The translations under genes were made by a program, and so were the position numbers. Positions 25,463-38,863 of a stretch of DNA of 64,000 nt are shown here, piece by piece. Each line of letters starts with the position of its first letter. Position 1 is the stretch's first letter. Source of the stretch: Bugula neritina (lineage: Eukaryota > Bryozoa > Gymnolaemata > Cheilostomatida > Bugulidae). The stretch is from contig CAXIUT010000103.1 in NCBI GenBank assembly GCA_964035545.1, forward strand, positions 124,001-188,000, in the 5' to 3' direction. The notes under the pieces were generated by a model, which was not told where the DNA came from, ran no database searches, and saw only the letters and a list, made by a program, of their open reading frames with translations.

Positions 25463-26799
25463 ACGACTGCCATAAACAATGATAAATTATTCATTGTTGG
25501 TACTAGTGAGTAAATTAAAATATAATATAATATTTTCTTGACAGATAAATAATATCGTATACAGAATCTAACTTACCATAACTCTACAGTGCTTCACCTC
25601 TTGAAATTTTTGGCAATGTTATTTCTTTCTAGTTAGAAGTACTAGCTGAATATAGGACTATGAAACATAACCCTTCAATTTCATTGCACCAGCACCGGTT
25701 GCAAGATAGGTGTGGTGGGAGTTATCTTTCCTAAAATTTCGTTCTTGGCGTTTATACGAAGCAGACAGAGGCTGATATTAGTTTAGTTATTTGAAAGAGT
25801 TTTGCTGTCATATTGTCCATCAGCAGGAGCTTGCGCCTTGCAGTTATTATGGAAATACCAGTGATGCTGCAAGACCTTTGCATTGTACACCCGCCTTCAC
25901 TATTGAATTTAGAGGTTTAATTTTCCCCTCCCCTCTCCCTCCCCCCTGTCCCCTCTAACAACCAGTAATCCTGACTCATGTAAAATGTGTTATTGTTTTA
26001 GAGTTGGACCATGGGCCTACAGTATACGATTTGAAGCTTCATAGTTTACAGGCAGTCGAGATGAGTCATTGCTGAAACCAATTTTTATTAGTAGACTATA
26101 TTGCTCTTCAATCATCAGTTTTCATATTAAAACAGAAAGCTCATCCGCAGCACCATTTCACAGTGTTATATTTTGCTAGAGCAATAACTAATTTTAGATG
26201 CCTTTGCAAACATATGAGAAATAAATGAGTCATTCTATGAAAAGAGGTGTTTGCAGCAATTGTCCACTTTTGATTTAGACGCGGCATGGAAACTTTTGTA
26301 GTTTTAAATAATATCTCCAAACTCATCACTTGCATGTGTTTAGATACTTGATAAAGTTTTTTATGCAAAATTTGATGCCTGCTTCAAAAACACCAGTGCT
26401 TAATTACTGTGTTAACTGTATTGGCACGTTGCCATGAGATATTTGGTAATATTTCGCATTTCAACAAATTCTTCAGAAAGTTAAGAAAATTAGTCTGAAA
26501 AGTTAATGAAATAAACCCACCAGAGAGAGTAAGCCAGATGTGACAAGTAGATCCAAAATAAGTTGATTAACAGTTGAAGTTGAAATCTCCATGTAGTGAA
26601 CACTTAGTCCTAATGTCAAATGCAAACGTCTGCTACCAAACTGTGTAGACTTCATGAGCTGGTTAGCTGACAGGACTCATTAAAGTTCTTAACTCTTGTG
26701 TGTATGGTGATGCCCATCTTGAACTAGAGAGGGCTGACTAAAGACTGCTACTTTGTGAAAATTGACAATGCATATTATTATTATTCATTGTTGAGATTC
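25463..26799 (+). repeat. Satellite monomer 20, family B2 (1337 bp)
   Basis: Copy of monomer 13, including the rare gacagaggctg, gcatttcaac and the one-base loss in aacacttagtcc. I found no difference. Confidence 0.97.
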
Positions 26800-28138
26800 A
26801 CGACTGCCATAAACAATGATAAATTATTCATTGTTTGTACTAGTGAGTAAATTAAAATATAATATAATATTTTCTTGACAGATAAATAATATCGTATACA
26901 GAATCTAACTTACCATAACTCTAAAGTGCTTCACCTCTTCAAATTTTTCGGCAATGTTATTTCTTTCTAGTTAGAAGTACTAGCTGAATATAGGACTATG
27001 AAACATAACCCTTCAATTTCATTGCACAAGCACCGGTTGCAAGATAGGTGTGGTGGGAGTTATCTTTCCTAAAATTTCGTTCTTGGCGTTTATACGAAGC
27101 AGACACAGGCTAATATTAGTTTAGTTATTTGAAAGAGTTTTGCTGTCATATTGTCCATCAGCAGGAGCTGACGCCTTGCAGTTATTATGGAAATACCAGT
27201 GATGCTGGAAGACCTTTGCATTGTACACCCGCCTTTACTATTGAATTTAGATGTTTTATTTTCCCCTCCCCTCTCCCTCCCCCCTGTCCCCTCTAACAAC
27301 CAGTAATCCTGACTCATGTAAAATGTGTTATTGTTTTAGAGTTGGACCATGGGCCTAGAGTATACAATTTGAAGCTTTATAGTTTACAGGCAGTCGAGAT
27401 GAGTCATTGCTGAAACCAATTTTTATTAGTAGACTATATTGCTCTTCAATCACCAGTTTTCATATTAAAACAGAAAGCTCATCCGCCGCACCATTTCACA
27501 GTGTTATACTTTGCTAGAGCAATAACTAATTTTAGATGCCTTTGCAAACATATGAGAAATAAATGAGTCATTCTATGAAAAGAGGTGTTTGCAGCAATTG
27601 TCCACTTTTGATTTAGATGCGGCATGGAAACTTTTGTAGTTTTAAATAATATCTCCAAACTCATCATTTGCATGTGTTTAGATACTTGATAAAGTTTTGT
27701 ATGCAAAATTTGATGCCTGCTTCAATGACACCAGTGCTTAATTACTGTGTTAACTGTATTGGCACAATGCCATGAGATATTTGGTAATATTTCGCATCAC
27801 AACAAACTCTTCAGAAAATGAAGAAAATCAGTCTAGAAAGTTAATGAAATAAACCTACCAGAGAGAGTAAGCCAGATGTGACAAGTTGATCCAAAACAAG
27901 TTGATTAACAGTTGAAGTTGAAGTCTCCATGTAGTGAACACTTTAGTCCTAATGTCAAATGCAAACGTCTGCTACCAAACTGTGTAGACTTCATGAGCTG
28001 GTTAGCTGACAGGACTCATTAAAGTTCTTAACTCTTGTGTGTATGGTGATGCCCATCTTGAACTAGAGAGGGCTGACTAAAGACTGCTACTTTGTGAAAA
28101 TTGACAATGCATATTATTATTATTCATTGTTGAGATTC
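26800..28138 (+). repeat. Satellite monomer 21, family B2 (1339 bp)
   Basis: Copy of monomer 14 with two single-base changes at 27509 (c) and 27618 (t). Confidence 0.97.
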
Positions 28139-29477
28139 ACGACTGCCATAAACAATGATAAATTATTCATTGTTGGTACTAGTGAGTAAATTAAAATATA
28201 ATATAATATTTTCTTGACAGATAAATAATATCGTATACAGAATCTAACTTACCATAACTCTAAAGTGCTTCACCTCTTCAAATTTTTCGGCAATGTTATT
28301 TCTTTCTAGTTAGAAGTACTAGCTGAATATAGGACTATGAAACATAACCCTTCAATTTCATTGCACCAGCACCGGTTGCAAGATAGGTGTGGTGGGAGTT
28401 ATCTTTCCTAAAATTTCGTTCTTGGCGTTTATACGAAGCAGACACAGGCTAATATTAGTTTAGTTATTTGAAAGAGGTTTGCTGTCATATTGTCCATCAG
28501 CAGGAGCTGACGCCTTGCAGTTATTATGGAAATACCAGTGATGCTGGAAGACCTTTGCATTGTACACCCGCCTTTACTATTGAATTTAGATGTTTTATTT
28601 TCCCCTCCCCTCTCCCTCCCCCCTGTCCCCTCTAACAACCAGTAATCCTGACTCATGTAAAATGTGTTATTGTTTTAGAGTTGGACCATGGGCCTAGAGT
28701 ATACGATTTGAAGCTTTATAGTTTACAGGCAGTCGAGATGAGTCATTGCTGAAACCAATTTTTATTAGTAGACTATATTGCTCTTCAATCATCAGTTTTC
28801 ATATTAAAACAGAAAGCTCATCCGCCGCACCATTTCACAGTGTTATATTTTGCTAGAGCAATAACTAATTTTAGATGCCTTTGCAAACATATGAGAAATA
28901 AATGAGTCATTCTATGAAAAGAGGTGTTTGCAGCAATTGTCCACTTTTGATTTAGACGCGGCATGGAAACTTTTGTAGTTTTAAATAATATCTCCAAACT
29001 CATCACTTGCATGTGTTTAGATACTTGATAAAGTTTTGTATGCAAAAATTGATGCCTGCTTCAATGACACCAGTGCTTAATTACTGTGTTAACTGTATTG
29101 GCACAATGCCATGAGATATTTGGTAATATTTCGCATCACAACAAACTCTTCAGAAAATTAAGAAAATCAGTCTAGAAAGTTAATGAAATAAACCTACCAG
29201 AGAGAATAAGCCGGATGTGACAAGTTGATCCAAAACAAGTTGATTAACAGTTGAAGTTGAAGTCTCCATGTAGTGAACACTTTAGTCCTAATGTCAAATG
29301 CAAACGTCTGCAACCAAACTGTGTAGACTTCATGAGCTGGTTAGCTGACAGGACTCATTAAAGTTCTTAACTCTTGTGTGTATGGTGATGCCCATCTTGA
29401 ACTAGAGAGGGCTGACTAAAGACTGCTACTTTGTGAAAATTGACAATGCATATTATTATTATTCATTGTTGAGATTC
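28139..29477 (+). repeat. Satellite monomer 22, family B2 (1339 bp)
   Basis: Copy of monomer 15 with one change at 28477 (g). Last unit of the second copy of the large duplication. Confidence 0.97.
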
Positions 29478-30816
29478 ACGACTGCCATAAACAATGATAA
29501 ATTATTCATTGTTGGTACTAGTGAGTAAATTAAAATATAATATAATATTTTCTTGACAGATAAATAATATCGTATACAGAATCTAACTTACCATAACTCT
29601 AAAGTGCTTCACCTCTTCAAATTTTTCGGCAATGTTATTTCTTTCTAGTTAGAAGTACTAGCTGAATATAGGACTATGAAACATAACCCTTCAATTTCAT
29701 TGCACCAGCACCGGTTGCAAGATAGGTGTGGTGGGAGTTATCTTTCCTAAAATTTCGTTCTTGGCGTTTATACGAAGCAGACACAGGCTAATATTAGTTT
29801 AGTTATTTGAAAGAGTTTTGCTGTCATATTGTCCATCAGCAGGAGCATGCGCCTTGCAGTTATTATGGAAATACCAGTGATGCTGGAAGACCTTTGCATT
29901 GTACACTCGCCTTTACTATTGAATTTAGATGTTTTATTTTCCCCTCCCCTCTCCCTCCCCCCTGTCCCCTCTAACAACCAGTAATCCTGACTCATGTAAA
30001 ATGTGTTATTGTTTCAGAGTTGGACCATGGGCCTACAGTATACGATTTGAAGCTTCATAGTTTACAGGCAGTCGAGATGAGTCATTGCTGAAACCAATTT
30101 TTATTAGTAGACTATATTGCTCTTCAATCATCAGTTTTCATATTAAAAGAGAAATCTCATCTGCAGCACCATTTCACAGTGTTATTTTTTGCTAGAGCAA
30201 TAACTAATTTTAGATGCCTTTGCAAACATATGAGAAATAAATGAGTCATTCTATGAAAAGAGGTGTTTGCAGCAATTGTCCACTTTTGATTTAGACGCGG
30301 CATGGAAACTTTTGTAGTTTTAAATAATATCTCCAAACTCATCACTTGCATGTGTTTAGATACTTGATAAAGTTTTGTATGCAAAATTTGATGCCTGCTT
30401 CAATGACACCAGTGCTTAATTACTGTGTTAACTGTATTGGCACAATGCCATGAGATATTTGGTAATATTTCGCATCACAACAAACTCTTCAGAAAATTAA
30501 GAAAATCAGTCTAGAAAGTTAATGAAATAAACCTACCAGAGAGAATAAGCCAGATGTGACAAGTTGATCCAAAACAAGTTGATTAACAGTTGAAGTTGAA
30601 GTCTCCATGTAGTGAACACTTTAGTCCTAATGTCAAATGCAAACGTCTGCAACCAAACTGTGTAGACTTCATGAGCTGGTTAGCTGACAGGACTCATTAA
30701 AGTTCTTAACTCTTGTGTGTATGGTGATGCCCATCTTGAACTAGAGAGGGCTGACTAAAGACTGCTACTTTGTGAAAATTGACAATGCATATTATTATTA
30801 TTCATTGTTGAGATTC
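29478..30816 (+). repeat. Satellite monomer 23, family B2 (1339 bp)
   Basis: B2 with agcatgcgcc, attgtttcagag, gagaaatctcatctg and gttattttttgc, like monomers 35, 39 and 45. Private acactcgcc near 29903. Confidence 0.97.
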
Positions 30817-32155
30817 ACGACTGCCATAAACAATGATAAATTATTCATTGTTGGTACTAGTGAGTAAATTAAAATATAATATAATGTTTTCTTGACAGAT
30901 AAATAATATCGTATACAGAATCTAACTTACCATAACTCTACAGTGCTTCACCTCTTCAAATTTTTCGGCAATGTTATTTCTTTCTAGTTAGAAGTACTAG
31001 CTGAATATAGGACTATGAAACATAACCCTTCAATTTCATTGCACCAGCACCGGTTGCAAGATAGGTGTGGTGGGAGTTATCTTTCCTAAAATTTCGTTCT
31101 TGGCGTTTATACGAAGCAGACACAGGCTAATATTAGTTTAGTTATTTGAAAGAGTTTTGCTGTCATATTGTCCATCAGCAGGAGCATGCGCCTTGCAGTT
31201 ATTATGGAAATACCAGTGATGCTGGAAGACCTTTGCATTGTACACCTGCCTTTACTATTGAATTTAGATGTTTTATTTTCCCCTCCCCTCTCCCTCCCCC
31301 CTGTCCCCTCTAACAACCAGTAATCCTGACTCATGTAAAATGTGTTATTGTTTTAGAGTTGGACCATGGGCCTACAGTATACGATTTGAAGCTTCATAGT
31401 TTACAGGCAGTCGAGATGAGTCATTGCTGAAACCAATTTTTATTAGTAGACTATATTGCTCTTCAATCATCAGTTTTCATATTAAAACAGAAAGCTCATC
31501 CGCAGCACCATTTCACAGTGTTATATTTTGCTAGAGCAATAACTAATTTTAGATGCCTTTGCAAACATATGAGAAATAAATGAGTCATTCTATGAAAAGA
31601 GGTGTTTGCAGCAATTGTCCACTTTTGATTTAGACGCGGCATAGAAACTTTTGTAGTTTTAAATAATATCTCCAATCTCATCACTTGCATGTGTTTAGAT
31701 ACTTGATAAAGTTTTTTATGCAAAACTTGATGCCTGCTTCAATGACACCAGTGCTTAATTACTGTGTTAACTGTATTGGCACGTTGCCATGAGATATTTG
31801 GTAATATTTCGCATCACAACAAACTCTTCAGAAAATGAAGAAAATCAGTCTAGAAAGTTAATGAAATAAACCTACCAGAGAGAGTAAGCCAGATGTGACA
31901 AGTTGATCCAAAACAGGTTGATTAACAGTTGAAGTTGAAGTCTCCATGTAGTGAACACTTTAGTCCTAATGTCAAATGCAAACGTCTGCTACCAAACTGT
32001 GTAGACTTCATGAGCTGGTTAGCTGACAGGACTCATTAAAGTTCTTAACTCTTGTGTGTATGGTGATGCCCATCTTGAACTAGAGAGGGCTGACTAAAGA
32101 CTGCTACTTTGTGAAAATTGACAATGCATATTATTATTATTCATTGTTGAGATTC
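30817..32155 (+). repeat. Satellite monomer 24, family B2 (1339 bp)
   Basis: Variants ataatgtttt near 30891, acacctgcc, ggcatagaaac, tccaatctc, cacgttgcc and aacaggttg. Bases from 31149 on are repeated 4025 bp downstream in monomer 27. Monomers 46 and 47 are close relatives. Confidence 0.97.
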
Positions 32156-33495
32156 ACGACTGCCATAAACAATGATAAATTATTCATTGTTGGTACTAGT
32201 GAGTAAATTAAAATATAATATAATATTTTCTTGACAGATAAATAATATCGTATACAGAATCTAACTTACCATAACTCTACAGTGCTTCACCTCTTCAAAT
32301 TTTTCGGCAATGTTATTTCTTTCTAGTTAGAAGTACTAGCTGAATATAGGACTATGAAACATAACCCTTCAATTTCATTGCACAAGCACCAAATGCAAGA
32401 TAGGTGTGTTGGGAGTTATCTTTCCCAAAATTTTGTTCTTGGTGTTTATACGAAGCAGACACAGGCTAATATTAGTTTTGTTATTTGTAAGAGTTTTTCT
32501 GTCTGATTGTCCATCAGCAAAAGTTTGGCCTTGCAGTTATTATGGAAATACCAGTGATGCTGGAAGACCTTTGCATTGTACACCCGCCTTTACTATTGAA
32601 TTTAGATGTTTTATTTTCCCATCCCCTCTCCTGCCCCCCTGTCCCCTCTAACAACCAGCAATCCTGACTCATGTGAATTGTGTTATTGTTCTAGAGTTGG
32701 CCCATGGGCCTACAGTATACGATTTGAAGCTTTATAGTTTACAGGCAGTGGAGATGAGTCACTGCTAAAACCCATTTTGTTAGTAGACTATATTGCTCTT
32801 CAATCATCAGTTTTCATATTAAAAGAGAAAGCTCATCTGCAGCGCCATTTCACAGTGTTTTATTTTGCCAGAGCGATAACTAATTTTAGATGCCTTTGCA
32901 AACATATGAGAAATAAATGAGTCATTCTATGAAAAGAGGTGTTTGCAGCAATTGTCCACTTTTGATTTACAAGCGGCATGGAAACTTTTGTCGTTTTAAA
33001 TAATATCACCAAACTCATCACTTGCATGTTTTTATAGACTTGATAAATTTTTTTATGCAAAACTTGATGCCTGCTTCAAAGATACCAGTGCTTAATTACT
33101 GTGTTAACTGTATTGGCACGTTGCCATGAGATATTTGGTAATATTTCACATCACAACAAACTCTTCAGAAAGTTAAGAAAATCAGTCTAGAAAGTTAATG
33201 AAATAAACCTACCAGAAAGAGTGAGCCAGATATAACAAGTAGATCCAAAACAATTAGTTGATTAACAATTGAAGTTGAAATCTCCATGTAGTCAACACTT
33301 TAGTCCTAATGTCAAATGCAAACGTCTGCAACCAAACTGTGTAGACTTCATGAGCTGGTTAGCTGAAAGGACTCATTAAAGTTCTTAACTCTTGTGTGTA
33401 TAGTGATGCCCATCTTGAACTAGAGAGGGCTGACTGAAGACTGCTACTTTGTGAAAATTGACAATGCATATTATTATTATTCATTGTTGAGATTC
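32156..33495 (+). repeat. Satellite monomer 25, chimeric B2 to A (1340 bp)
   Basis: B2 through the cacaagcacc allele (a at 32384), then family A from 32391 (aaatgcaagataggtgtgtt, the monomer 8 and 31 allele). The switch is confined to about 7 bp. Its A part carries gccagagcgat and agatataac, shared only with 26, 28 and 29. Confidence 0.96.
32384..32391. other. B2 to A recombination junction in monomer 25
   Basis: The B2 allele cacaagcacc is followed directly by the A allele aaatgcaag. The copy in monomer 28 is at 36409-36416. It lies at the same unit offset (~229-239) as the junction in monomer 9. Confidence 0.9.
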
Positions 33496-34838
33496 ACGAC
33501 TGCCATAAACAATGATAAAATATTCATTGTTGGTACTACTGAGTAGATTAAAATATAATATAATATTATTTTCTGGACAAATAAATAATATCAAATGCAT
33601 ATTATAACTTACCATAAATCTACAGTGCTTCACATCTTCACCTTTTTCTGCAATGTTATTTCTTTGCAGTTAGAAGTACTAGCTGAATATATGACTATGA
33701 AACATAACCCTTCAATTTCATTGCACCAGCATCAGTTGCAAGATAGGTGTGTTGGGAGTTATCTTTCCCAAAATTTTGTTCTTGGTGTTTATACGAAGCA
33801 GACACAGGCTAATATTAGTTTTGTTATTTGCAAGAGTTTTTCTGTCTGATTGTCCATCAGCAAAAGTTTGGCCTTGCAGTTATTATGGAAATACCAGTGA
33901 TGCTGGAAGACCTTTGCATTGTACACCCGCCTTTACTATTGAATTTAGATGTTTTATTTTCCCATCCCCTCTCCTGCCCCCCTGTCCCCTCTAACAACCA
34001 GCAATCCTGACTCATGTGAATTGTGTTATTGTTCTAGAGTTGGCCCATGGGCCTACAGTATACGATTTGAAGCTTTATAGTTTACAGGCAGTGGAGATGA
34101 GTCACTGCTAAAACCCATTTTGTTAGTAGACTATATTGCTCTTCAATCATCAGTTTTCATATTAAAAGAGAAAGCTCATCTGCAGCGCCATTTCACAGTG
34201 TTTTATTTTGCCAGAGCGATAACTAATTTTAGATGCCTTTGCAAACATATGAGAAATAAATGAGTCATTCTATGAAAAGAGGTGTTTGCAGCAATTGTCC
34301 ACTTTTGATTTACAAGCGGCATGGAAACTTTTGTCGTTTTAAATAATATCACCAAACTCATCACTTGCATGTTTTTATAGACTTGATAAATTTTTTTATG
34401 CAAAACTTGATGCCTGCTTCAAAGATACCAGTGCTTAATTACTGTGTTAACTGTATTGGCACGTTGCCATGAGATATTTGGTAATATTTCACATCACAAC
34501 AAACTCTTCAGAAAGTTAAGAAAATCAGTCTAGAAAGTTAATGAAATAAACCTACCAGAAAGAGTGAGCCAGATATAACAAGTAGATCCAAAACAATTAG
34601 TTGATTAACAATTGAAGTTGAAATCTCCATGTAGTCAACACTTTAGTCCTAATGTCAAATGCAAACGTCTGCAACCAAACTGTGTAGACTTCATGAGCTG
34701 GTTAGCTGAAAGGACTCATTAAAGTTCTTAACTCTTGTGTGTATAGTGATGCCCATCTTGAACTAGAGAGGGCTGACTGAAGACTGCTACTTTGTGAAAA
34801 TTGACAATGCATATTATTATTATTCATTGTTGAGATTC
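33496..34838 (+). repeat. Satellite monomer 26, family A (1343 bp)
   Basis: A with cttcaccttttt, gctgaatatatgac, catcagttgc, gccagagcgat and agatataac. Monomer 29 (4025 bp downstream) looks identical. Confidence 0.97.
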
Positions 34839-36180
34839 ACGACTGCCATAAACAATGATAAAATATTCATTGTTGGTACTACTGAGTAGATTAAAATATA
34901 ATATAATATTATTTTCTGGACAAATAAATAATATCAAATGCATATTATAACTTACCATAAATCTACAGTGCTTCACATCTTCACCTTTTTCTGCAATGTT
35001 ATTTCTTTGCAGTTAGAAGTACTAGCTGAATATATGACTATGAAACATAACCCTTCAATTTCATTGCACCAGCATCAGTTGCAAGATAGGTGTGTTGGGA
35101 GTTATCTTTCCCAAAATTTTGTTCTTGGTGTTTATACGAAGCAGACACAGGCTAATATTAGTTTTGTTATTTGAAAGAGTTTTGCTGTCATATTGTCCAT
35201 CAGCAGGAGCATGCGCCTTGCAGTTATTATGGAAATACCAGTGATGCTGGAAGACCTTTGCATTGTACACCTGCCTTTACTATTGAATTTAGATGTTTTA
35301 TTTTCCCCTCCCCTCTCCCTCCCCCCTGTCCCCTCTAACAACCAGTAATCCTGACTCATGTAAAATGTGTTATTGTTTTAGAGTTGGACCATGGGCCTAC
35401 AGTATACGATTTGAAGCTTCATAGTTTACAGGCAGTCGAGATGAGTCATTGCTGAAACCAATTTTTATTAGTAGACTATATTGCTCTTCAATCATCAGTT
35501 TTCATATTAAAACAGAAAGCTCATCCGCAGCACCATTTCACAGTGTTATATTTTGCTAGAGCAATAACTAATTTTAGATGCCTTTGCAAACATATGAGAA
35601 ATAAATGAGTCATTCTATGAAAAGAGGTGTTTGCAGCAATTGTCCACTTTTGATTTAGACGCGGCATAGAAACTTTTGTAGTTTTAAATAATATCTCCAA
35701 TCTCATCACTTGCATGTGTTTAGATACTTGATAAAGTTTTTTATGCAAAACTTGATGCCTGCTTCAATGACACCAGTGCTTAATTACTGTGTTAACTGTA
35801 TTGGCACGTTGCCATGAGATATTTGGTAATATTTCGCATCACAACAAACTCTTCAGAAAATGAAGAAAATCAGTCTAGAAAGTTAATGAAATAAACCTAC
35901 CAGAGAGAGTAAGCCAGATGTGACAAGTTGATCCAAAACAGGTTGATTAACAGTTGAAGTTGAAGTCTCCATGTAGTGAACACTTTAGTCCTAATGTCAA
36001 ATGCAAACGTCTGCTACCAAACTGTGTAGACTTCATGAGCTGGTTAGCTGACAGGACTCATTAAAGTTCTTAACTCTTGTGTGTATGGTGATGCCCATCT
36101 TGAACTAGAGAGGGCTGACTAAAGACTGCTACTTTGTGAAAATTGACAATGCATATTATTATTATTCATTGTTGAGATTC
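34839..36180 (+). repeat. Satellite monomer 27, chimeric A to B2 (1342 bp)
   Basis: Family A (as in 26, 29 and 30) to 35165, then B2 (as in 24) from 35174. The shared gttatttg holds the switch in about 8 bp. This is the joint of the 4025-bp tandem duplication. Confidence 0.96.
35166..35173. other. A to B2 recombination junction in monomer 27
   Basis: A-type agttttg is followed by the shared ttatttg and then B-type aaagagttttgctg. It is the joint of the 4025-bp duplication. Confidence 0.9.
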
Positions 36181-37520
36181 ACGACTGCCATAAACAATGA
36201 TAAATTATTCATTGTTGGTACTAGTGAGTAAATTAAAATATAATATAATATTTTCTTGACAGATAAATAATATCGTATACAGAATCTAACTTACCATAAC
36301 TCTACAGTGCTTCACCTCTTCAAATTTTTCGGCAATGTTATTTCTTTCTAGTTAGAAGTACTAGCTGAATATAGGACTATGAAACATAACCCTTCAATTT
36401 CATTGCACAAGCACCAAATGCAAGATAGGTGTGTTGGGAGTTATCTTTCCCAAAATTTTGTTCTTGGTGTTTATACGAAGCAGACACAGGCTAATATTAG
36501 TTTTGTTATTTGTAAGAGTTTTTCTGTCTGATTGTCCATCAGCAAAAGTTTGGCCTTGCAGTTATTATGGAAATACCAGTGATGCTGGAAGACCTTTGCA
36601 TTGTACACCCGCCTTTACTATTGAATTTAGATGTTTTATTTTCCCATCCCCTCTCCTGCCCCCCTGTCCCCTCTAACAACCAGCAATCCTGACTCATGTG
36701 AATTGTGTTATTGTTCTAGAGTTGGCCCATGGGCCTACAGTATACGATTTGAAGCTTTATAGTTTACAGGCAGTGGAGATGAGTCACTGCTAAAACCCAT
36801 TTTGTTAGTAGACTATATTGCTCTTCAATCATCAGTTTTCATATTAAAAGAGAAAGCTCATCTGCAGCGCCATTTCACAGTGTTTTATTTTGCCAGAGCG
36901 ATAACTAATTTTAGATGCCTTTGCAAACATATGAGAAATAAATGAGTCATTCTATGAAAAGAGGTGTTTGCAGCAATTGTCCACTTTTGATTTACAAGCG
37001 GCATGGAAACTTTTGTCGTTTTAAATAATATCACCAAACTCATCACTTGCATGTTTTTATAGACTTGATAAATTTTTTTATGCAAAACTTGATGCCTGCT
37101 TCAAAGATACCAGTGCTTAATTACTGTGTTAACTGTATTGGCACGTTGCCATGAGATATTTGGTAATATTTCACATCACAACAAACTCTTCAGAAAGTTA
37201 AGAAAATCAGTCTAGAAAGTTAATGAAATAAACCTACCAGAAAGAGTGAGCCAGATATAACAAGTAGATCCAAAACAATTAGTTGATTAACAATTGAAGT
37301 TGAAATCTCCATGTAGTCAACACTTTAGTCCTAATGTCAAATGCAAACGTCTGCAACCAAACTGTGTAGACTTCATGAGCTGGTTAGCTGAAAGGACTCA
37401 TTAAAGTTCTTAACTCTTGTGTGTATAGTGATGCCCATCTTGAACTAGAGAGGGCTGACTGAAGACTGCTACTTTGTGAAAATTGACAATGCATATTATT
37501 ATTATTCATTGTTGAGATTC
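36181..37520 (+). repeat. Satellite monomer 28, chimeric B2 to A (1340 bp)
   Basis: Duplicate of monomer 25 with the same switch between 36409 and 36416, so the chimera predates the 4025-bp duplication. Confidence 0.96.
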
Positions 37521-38863
37521 ACGACTGCCATAAACAATGATAAAATATTCATTGTTGGTACTACTGAGTAGATTAAAATATAATATAATATTATTTTCTG
37601 GACAAATAAATAATATCAAATGCATATTATAACTTACCATAAATCTACAGTGCTTCACATCTTCACCTTTTTCTGCAATGTTATTTCTTTGCAGTTAGAA
37701 GTACTAGCTGAATATATGACTATGAAACATAACCCTTCAATTTCATTGCACCAGCATCAGTTGCAAGATAGGTGTGTTGGGAGTTATCTTTCCCAAAATT
37801 TTGTTCTTGGTGTTTATACGAAGCAGACACAGGCTAATATTAGTTTTGTTATTTGCAAGAGTTTTTCTGTCTGATTGTCCATCAGCAAAAGTTTGGCCTT
37901 GCAGTTATTATGGAAATACCAGTGATGCTGGAAGACCTTTGCATTGTACACCCGCCTTTACTATTGAATTTAGATGTTTTATTTTCCCATCCCCTCTCCT
38001 GCCCCCCTGTCCCCTCTAACAACCAGCAATCCTGACTCATGTGAATTGTGTTATTGTTCTAGAGTTGGCCCATGGGCCTACAGTATACGATTTGAAGCTT
38101 TATAGTTTACAGGCAGTGGAGATGAGTCACTGCTAAAACCCATTTTGTTAGTAGACTATATTGCTCTTCAATCATCAGTTTTCATATTAAAAGAGAAAGC
38201 TCATCTGCAGCGCCATTTCACAGTGTTTTATTTTGCCAGAGCGATAACTAATTTTAGATGCCTTTGCAAACATATGAGAAATAAATGAGTCATTCTATGA
38301 AAAGAGGTGTTTGCAGCAATTGTCCACTTTTGATTTACAAGCGGCATGGAAACTTTTGTCGTTTTAAATAATATCACCAAACTCATCACTTGCATGTTTT
38401 TATAGACTTGATAAATTTTTTTATGCAAAACTTGATGCCTGCTTCAAAGATACCAGTGCTTAATTACTGTGTTAACTGTATTGGCACGTTGCCATGAGAT
38501 ATTTGGTAATATTTCACATCACAACAAACTCTTCAGAAAGTTAAGAAAATCAGTCTAGAAAGTTAATGAAATAAACCTACCAGAAAGAGTGAGCCAGATA
38601 TAACAAGTAGATCCAAAACAATTAGTTGATTAACAATTGAAGTTGAAATCTCCATGTAGTCAACACTTTAGTCCTAATGTCAAATGCAAACGTCTGCAAC
38701 CAAACTGTGTAGACTTCATGAGCTGGTTAGCTGAAAGGACTCATTAAAGTTCTTAACTCTTGTGTGTATAGTGATGCCCATCTTGAACTAGAGAGGGCTG
38801 ACTGAAGACTGCTACTTTGTGAAAATTGACAATGCATATTATTATTATTCATTGTTGAGATTC
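37521..38863 (+). repeat. Satellite monomer 29, family A (1343 bp)
   Basis: Duplicate of monomer 26. No difference found. Confidence 0.97.

Larger units (their letters stand above)
20111..29477 (+). repeat. Large tandem duplication, copy 2 (monomers 16-22, 9367 bp)
   Basis: Partner of 12082-20110. Offsets are 8029 bp for the first two units and 9367 bp (one more monomer) from monomer 19 on. Differences found include 22218, 27509, 27618 and 28477. Confidence 0.95.
31149..35173 (+). repeat. 4025-bp tandem duplication, copy 1
   Basis: Runs from inside monomer 24 (B2) through chimeric 25 and A unit 26 to the A part of 27. Every rare allele checked (acacctgcc, aacaggttg, cacaagcaccaaatg, gccagagcgat, agatataac) recurs 4025 bp later. 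I found no difference. Confidence 0.95.
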
